From Agelas oroides (Eukaryota > Porifera > Demospongiae > Agelasida > Agelasidae), in contig OX422198.1 in NCBI GenBank assembly GCA_949130485.1, forward strand, positions 1,305,262 to 1,369,261: DNA of 64,000 nucleotides. Direction: 5' to 3'. Under the pieces are notes generated by a model. The model made no database searches and had not been told where the DNA came from. It worked only from the letters and a program-made list of their open reading frames with translations. Positions 11,405 to 64,000 of this stretch are shown piece by piece (within the stretch, counting starts at the first letter, position 1; each line of letters starts with the position of its first letter). A program made the position numbers and the translations under genes.

Positions 11405-11505
11405 TAGTCTCGTCCCCAGACACCAAATTTTTCGCGCGCGCCCTGCGGCCTTGTCGACGAGTCCGCAGGGCGCGCGCGAAAAAATTTGGTCTGGGGACGA
11501 GACTA
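11405..11505. mobile_element. 101 bp foldback element, TAGTCTCGTCCCC ends, near 9 bp target duplication
   Basis: TAGTCTCGTCCCCAGACACC and the inverse of TAGTCTCGTCCCCAGACCAA bound arms that include CGCGCGCGCCCTGCGG. Flanks are CTGGCCCAC (11396-11404) and ATGGCCCAC (11506-11514), eight of nine matching. Same terminal motif as 1475 and 3133. Confidence 0.8.
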
Positions 11506-11928
11506 ATGGCCCACTAGCGCTCGCGCGCGTTTCGCGCGAGATCGCGTGACATGAGTGGGACGAACATGGTGCTTTGGCCGGGCACGTGCCCGGCCAGGCC
11601 CAGCCTTCGCTACGCCACTGGCTCACGCTCGCCCCACAATGTTCTACATTCGCCTAGTATAGTTGTAGCTAAACTTATAGCCTCATGGGTACGTCGCTAT
11701 ACAAATATACATGAATATTAGCATTGGTTATGTAACGTCTGAAAGCCTCTCTTGTATCTGGGTGCTTCAGCAATGTCAAATTTAAAATTGGAGACTCCAA
11801 ATAGAGCATACTCCTAGTTCACTTCAAGGTTTGAATGGTTAACTCCACTCATGTGCGCATGTGCATTGTGCAAGTATAGACTCCGTCCAGAGGGTAAGTC
11901 CAAAAAAGGTGCATCAGATATTATAATT

Positions 11929-12403
11929 TACCGTAGTGTCCCGGGCAAGCGCCTATGGGCGCTCGCAGCTCAACCACCAAAACTTGGGGGTGGGCGGTTA
12001 CCCGAAGAAGGTGCTTGAATAGTCCAACTATCCCCGTGCAAGCGCCCACCCAGGATCCGAAGTTAGCTGACAGGCGCTAGTGAATTGACCTGCATCGTAG
12101 CTTCGCCCGTACTTCGTTTATTAGCCAAACGAGGCCAACCCGGCAGTAGAGAAAGCTGTATCCTGCTAGAAACGGACCAACCCGAAGTCTCGTTGCCAGG
12201 GCTTCGCAGCGTTCGTTGCTGTGGCGCCTGAAACTCATCGGAATGATCGTAGCTACAGTCTACGTGAGCTCAAACTGTCAACTTTCGAGTCACCACGCAA
12301 GAATTTTGCGTGGTGGGCGGTTACACGAAGGACCTTGCAAAACCACAGAACTGTCAAAATCGAGGGGTGGGCGCTTGCGCGAGGGTGAGCGGACAATACG
12401 GTA
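11929..12403. mobile_element. MITE-like element with TACCGTA ends
   Basis: Left TACCGTAGTGTCC...GGCAAGCGCC and right, on the other strand, TACCGTATTGTCC...GCAAGCGCCCACCCC. Interior repeats GGTGGGCGGTTAC twice. No target duplication identified. Confidence 0.55.
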
Positions 12404-12720
12404 CGTACGATACTGCTGGAACATGTTGTAAACACTGCACAGTTCATTTGAGGTCTTCATGCAGCACAGACACCTGCCTGAACATGTACATAGGAGTAGA
12501 GTACAGGTGTCAGTAAACCGCCTGTGGGAGTTGCTAGCATGCTAACGAGAACTAACTGGGGGGCACGCGCACGGCCGGTTGCTAGGGGGTTGTATCTCAG
12601 GAATAACACACAGCTTGCTGCAACTTAGCGTCCGTATGGAGTACTAAACACACGTACAAGTTTATGAGTCTGCCTTGTCCACAAGCTGAACAGTAGAGTG
12701 GCCAAGTCCAGACCTATTTG

Positions 12721-14510
12721 TAGTCTCGCGAGCCAGCCGTACTTTTCTTTATTTCCGGTGGGAGGAGCGAGAGGGAGAGAAAAATACGTCTGGACACTCT
12801 GGCCAGCTTTCCGTGCCACGAAAGAATGTGCGTTCAAAGGCTCAGGTCACGTGCACGGCATGCAAATTAAAATCCTATCTCTTTTAGCCGGCTAGGCATT
12901 GCTGTTGGTTCTGTGTAGCTTGTGCCCATGCTGGCAAACCGTTACGACAGAAAGCGCATTCAGCTAGGCACACATTGAAAAGAGTCGTCTCGTACCCAGG
13001 CTCTTGGTGCCCGCCCACCGAGAGCCTGGGTACAAGGATATCTCGAGAACGTACGCAGTCTGTAATTTCTCCTACTGGGAGAGCAATCGCAGGCGCGGCT
13101 TCCGGCGACTTGAGAATCCAAGCGCTAGTCGTCTTGAATATGTTCTTGTAGTTCATAAGGTCCCCGTCATGCCCGTGGAGTATAAAGCGCAAGTTAGTAG
13201 TTAGTATCATAGAATGCCCTCGTGAACAAGCAGTATACAGATTGGTATGCAGGAAGTCATGTGTTTAATTTGAACGAACCAATCAGATTTGAACCTCACA
13301 CATTAGTGCGGATGTCCACGCACCTCGAAATTTATTCCACCCGCGTGACCGCGTGACGTCATCAAACCTGGTATGAATAAGTAATAAGCTCAACACACGG
13401 TGAACTTTCAAACACTGCATCTCCCAGTTAGCAAGCTTAATCGAGACGATACGTACGCGGCGTGTTGAGAGATCTGTCTATTGTAAGTTCATGGTGCTTT
13501 TATTTCTGCTGGGTGCTTCGTATGGTGGTAGAGGTAGCGCTTGCTCGCAAGATTCAGGTTCAGATATGGGCCATCTTTGGTTTGTTGTACAAATAGGGGC
13601 AAAGTGGAGCTACAAGACGATCGTCACAGCGTGAGTATATTACAATCAGCAGTATAACATACTCGAGCTAGAAGAAAAAAGCTCAAATTCCACGGGAAAT
13701 GTGAAGCGTACCATTTTGGAAAAAATGGCCTCGCGGGATCAAACGTACAAACGGTACAGAACACGCCATGAACACGCAGCCAACGCTGCCTAGCTCTCCT
13801 AGCCATTTAATATAGCTTACAAAAGGTCCAATTTTCATACCTATTATACTTTCCGAGATACGAGCGCTTTTGCGAGTGCCCTCGAGACTGCTTTCAGCGG
13901 TGAGCGATTTTCAATTATTTGTACAAATAGGGAAAAATACGTCTGGCCAGCTTTCCGTGCAGTCTACATGCAGACCTCAGCCTTCTCATATAGTTTATTC
14001 TACCTCCAAAATCAGATTAATAATTACAAGCAGACAACTAAAAGTACAGTTTGTGTAAACAACAGGCTACAATACAGCTGCATTTCAGTTCTGTGGCAAC
14101 ATGTCCGCGAAATTCCCGGGAAATAGGGAAAAATACGTCTGGCCAGCCAAGTTGTTTACCACTTTGACTGCACGCTATTCGTATAACTAAGTGCTACTAG
14201 CAGTACAAAGCAAGTTATGGCTGAGCAAAATCGTAAAACTGTCCAGTAATGTGCCAGGATTTTCCCGGGAATTTCGCGGACATGTTGCCACAGAACTGAA
14301 ATGCAGCTGTATTGTAGCCTGTTGTTTACACAAACTGTACTTTTAGTTGTCTGCTTGTAATTATTAATCTGATTTTGGAGGTAGAATAAACTATATGAGA
14401 AGGCTGAGGTCTGCATGTAGACTGCACGGAAAGCTGGCCAGACGTATTTTTCTCTCCCTCTCGCCCCTCCCACCGGAAATAAAGAAAAATACTGCTGGCC
14501 CGCGAGACTA
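12721..14510. mobile_element. 1.8 kb composite element, TAGTCTCGCGAGCC ends, 9 bp target duplication
   Basis: Ends TAGTCTCGCGAGCCAGCC / GGCCCGCGAGACTA with arms through TTTCTTTATTTCCGG and GAGAGGGAGAGAAAAATACG; exact flanking duplicates ACCTATTTG (12712-12720, 14511-14519). It contains a perfect 192-base inverted repeat (13932-14123 / 14261-14452) and a small CTCGTACCCAGGCTCT hairpin at 12989-13034. No transposase frame was found, so it looks non-autonomous. Confidence 0.8.
13932..14452. repeat. Perfect 192-base inverted repeat with 137-base spacer
   Basis: The arms 13932-14123 and 14261-14452 appear identical as reverse complements, from GAAAAATACGTCTGGCCAGC to GCGAAATTCCCGGGAAA. Each arm also repeats the AAAAATACGTCTGG segment seen at the outer end of the host element. 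Confidence 0.85.
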
Positions 14511-14519
14511 ACCTATTTG

Positions 14520-15798
14520 TTGATAAAGCTCAGTTTTGAACGGAGTAACTTACTGACTTGGAACATCGTCTACAGAGCTGTTATTACGAGAGGAATTCAA
14601 TAACAGAACGCTTTTCATCGTAAGACAAACGAAAGCACACGCTTCGCCGTTTTCATGGGCTTCAGCGCGTATTTCACAAAAAAATCTTTTTACGGTCAAA
14701 TCCACTCCCCCAGGATGTCGCAAAACAAACTAAAGTCCAATTCCGGTGAACACAGGCCGAGGAATGTAAACCCCACTTAGCCGCTCTTTGAGAAAGAACC
14801 GCCTCTTGTGTACAGTAATCCAGCCTCCTTGTTGCAATGTAAACGCAGGCGCACCTGAGGCTTCCAGTAAGTACTGTGGGGTCATTGCCCAGGTTCTTTT
14901 ATGACAACAGCTTTTTGCATACTTTTGGATCTGCACGGTTGTTAGTTCCGACCACCCTCATGGATTTTTAGCTGGGTGTAATTGTGTCAATGGAACTAGG
15001 CATACCATAGTAATTGCTTGAAGTGCATGTCACTAATCTGGCGCCTGTGGGATTGTCAGCTGGGTATAATATTGAATGGAAATAGGCATACCATAGTAAA
15101 TTATTTAGCACTATTACTTTACTGCATGCCTCTGGAGTGCAACTTAATATGTAGAAGTAACTGCCTGTGGAATTCTAGGTAGTTATGTTCTTATATTACT
15201 AGAGTAGTTAAACCATGGTCTGGTAGTAACTTGAATTGTATCCACAGAAGATCAAATGCATCGTGTTACAAGCATACAGGTATGATCTTGTGCATGGAAT
15301 ATAACAGCAGGTGGTTGAGAACTTGATTCTACATGTTAAAGCACCTGCCACTAATTTCTAAGCAGATTGAGCGTCAGATTCACAGCATTTGTAGAGACTA
15401 ATTCATAGAATATCATGTTTGCACAATATTATATGTGAGTTGCTGCTAGTGATGTTTACTCAAATATCAGCTCGCACTGAATTATTTTTCAACTGTTTCA
15501 CTGCACTCCTAGAATTGCCATGTAAAGTACAGTCACACATATGTAACAACTGGATACTTAGCTAAAACTAGTGTAAATGTAGAACATTGTGGGGCGAGCC
15601 TGAGCGAGCAAAGCAGAGCAGCATTCTTTGGATAACCAAAAGACTTCACCAGTCTTATTACCAGGTTACAGCATATAGGTCGTGCATGTCTGCAGATAGC
15701 AGGGGTTAAGTCTAGACTTCTGCTGACCTCTATTGACTGAGAACACACTATCATGCATAGTTCTAACACAAATAGGAGAGGCGTCGAAAGTCGCTACG
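14520..15798. other. Intergenic stretch before the SRCR gene
   Basis: An imperfect direct repeat of about 110 bases spans 14965-15175: both copies have AGCTGGGT(G/A)TAAT, AATGGAA, and TAGGCATACCATAGTAA, and end GCCTGTGG. The AGAACATTGTGGGGCGAGCC motif lies at 15581-15600. No gene recognised. Confidence 0.6.
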
Positions 15799-15935
15799 CA
15801 TGATAAATACACCGTCAGGTATTCAACTGTCAAAGAATCTCAGCATGATAAATATACACCGTCAGCTATTCAACTGTCAAAGGATCTCAGCATGGTAAAT
15901 ACACCGTCAGCTATTCAACTGTCAAAGAATCTCGC
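15799..15935. repeat. Triple 45-47 bp tandem repeat upstream of the SRCR gene start
   Basis: Three copies begin at 15799, 15844 and 15891 and share CATGATAAATACACCGTCAG, a CTATTCAACTGTCAAAG segment and a terminal ATCTC. The last copy ends about 370 bases before the start codon, so the array could lie in the promoter. No TATA box or known factor site was recognised in it. Confidence 0.8.
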
Positions 15936-16302
15936 CGCCATCTGCAGCTGCGTTCTGTAAAGTAGCCAGGGGTGTCTTCACAACTTGCAGCCCTCGTACA
16001 GTATAAACGTTCACGTTCCAGCTACTCCCCCCAAGCGTCTCTCCTCGCCATCTTCGCCCATTGGAAAACTGTGTAAGCACTGCAAGTACTTTGCACCGCA
16101 TGCGGCGCGCGGTTGCGTTAAATTGCGGTCTAAACAGACATACGGAATACGTACGACAGATATATATATACTCGCTAGTGTGGGGCTCGCTCAGGCTCGC
16201 CCCAACAACAATTTTTCTTTTGCATAGTGTCAGGTTGAATGACTTTTCATCATCTGTGGTGTTGCAGTGCATGGTTGACTTCATCTCCATGACATCTGAA
16301 CA

Positions 16303-63845
<47,543 letters not shown>

Positions 63846-64000
63846 GTTAGTATGATAGTTTGTGGCTATGTATAATCGTCACTGAGAGTGATTAAGGGAT
63901 AAAAGGCGATCAACAAAATTGTACAATACTACACAAACACTGATGCAACTTATTTTATTCGAGGCTAACTGCACCCCAAGTGGAGAGAAAATGGTGACCT
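63846..64000 (+). other. Start of the intron after domain 45, window edge
   Basis: Begins with donor GTTAGT. No A-type exon starts before the end. TTTTATTCGAG followed by GCTAACTGCACCCC at the edge looks a little like an acceptor plus a cysteine-containing exon, but in phase 1 it would give an immediate stop, so nothing is called. Confidence 0.5.

Noticed and set aside
63962-64000. Possible non-SRCR exon at the right edge (ANCTPSGEK)
   Set aside because: The only nearby AG gives a stop in the required phase, and the window ends before any domain could be recognised.

Overview
The window looks like metazoan nuclear DNA, most probably from a sponge or another invertebrate with a large SRCR (scavenger receptor cysteine-rich) repertoire. 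The grounds are GT-AG spliced genes with many introns of only 50-110 bases, a secreted protein built from at least 45 SRCR domains, a non-LTR retrotransposon, and a dense load of small inverted-repeat elements. The phylum is an inference; no single sequence here proves it.

Bases 1 to about 16,100 are gene-poor. They hold a succession of foldback elements and MITEs (small non-autonomous DNA transposons), several with recognisable target-site duplications: 9 bp at 1475-1942, 3133-3229, 8974-9846, 11405-11505 and 12721-14510, and TTAA at 6671-7692. There are also minisatellites. Two modest coding signals lie among them: a six-exon model for a 119-residue coiled-coil protein (4498-5862, + strand) and an interrupted reading frame on the minus strand (7728-8148).

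Bases 16,303-63,845 and beyond are one giant + strand gene. Exon 1 encodes a signal peptide. Exons 2-91 encode 45 SRCR domains, each split by one intron at the same place, giving 90 half-domain exons that all begin and end in phase 1. Two domain types alternate: A (linker VNxSGNCTYG, [10 protein letters not shown]-type first half, [11 protein letters not shown] second half; 21 copies) and B ([14 protein letters not shown] first half, [11 protein letters not shown] second half with EDAGVRCQG; 24 copies). The alternation is broken three times where an A domain is absent. Summed exons give 15,043 coding bases (5,014 codons plus one base) with no stop, and the gene runs off the right edge. Several stretches, introns included, are near-identical copies, so the array is still changing by duplication.

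The introns of this gene host most of the remaining content: a complete-looking LINE with two open frames (intron 4), tRNA-like SINE copies, MITEs, minisatellites, a hammerhead-like hairpin (intron 26), and a two-exon antisense gene model for an 81-residue tail-anchored protein (intron 47). Everything was read by eye; splice sites and domain assignments follow sequence pattern, not transcript data.
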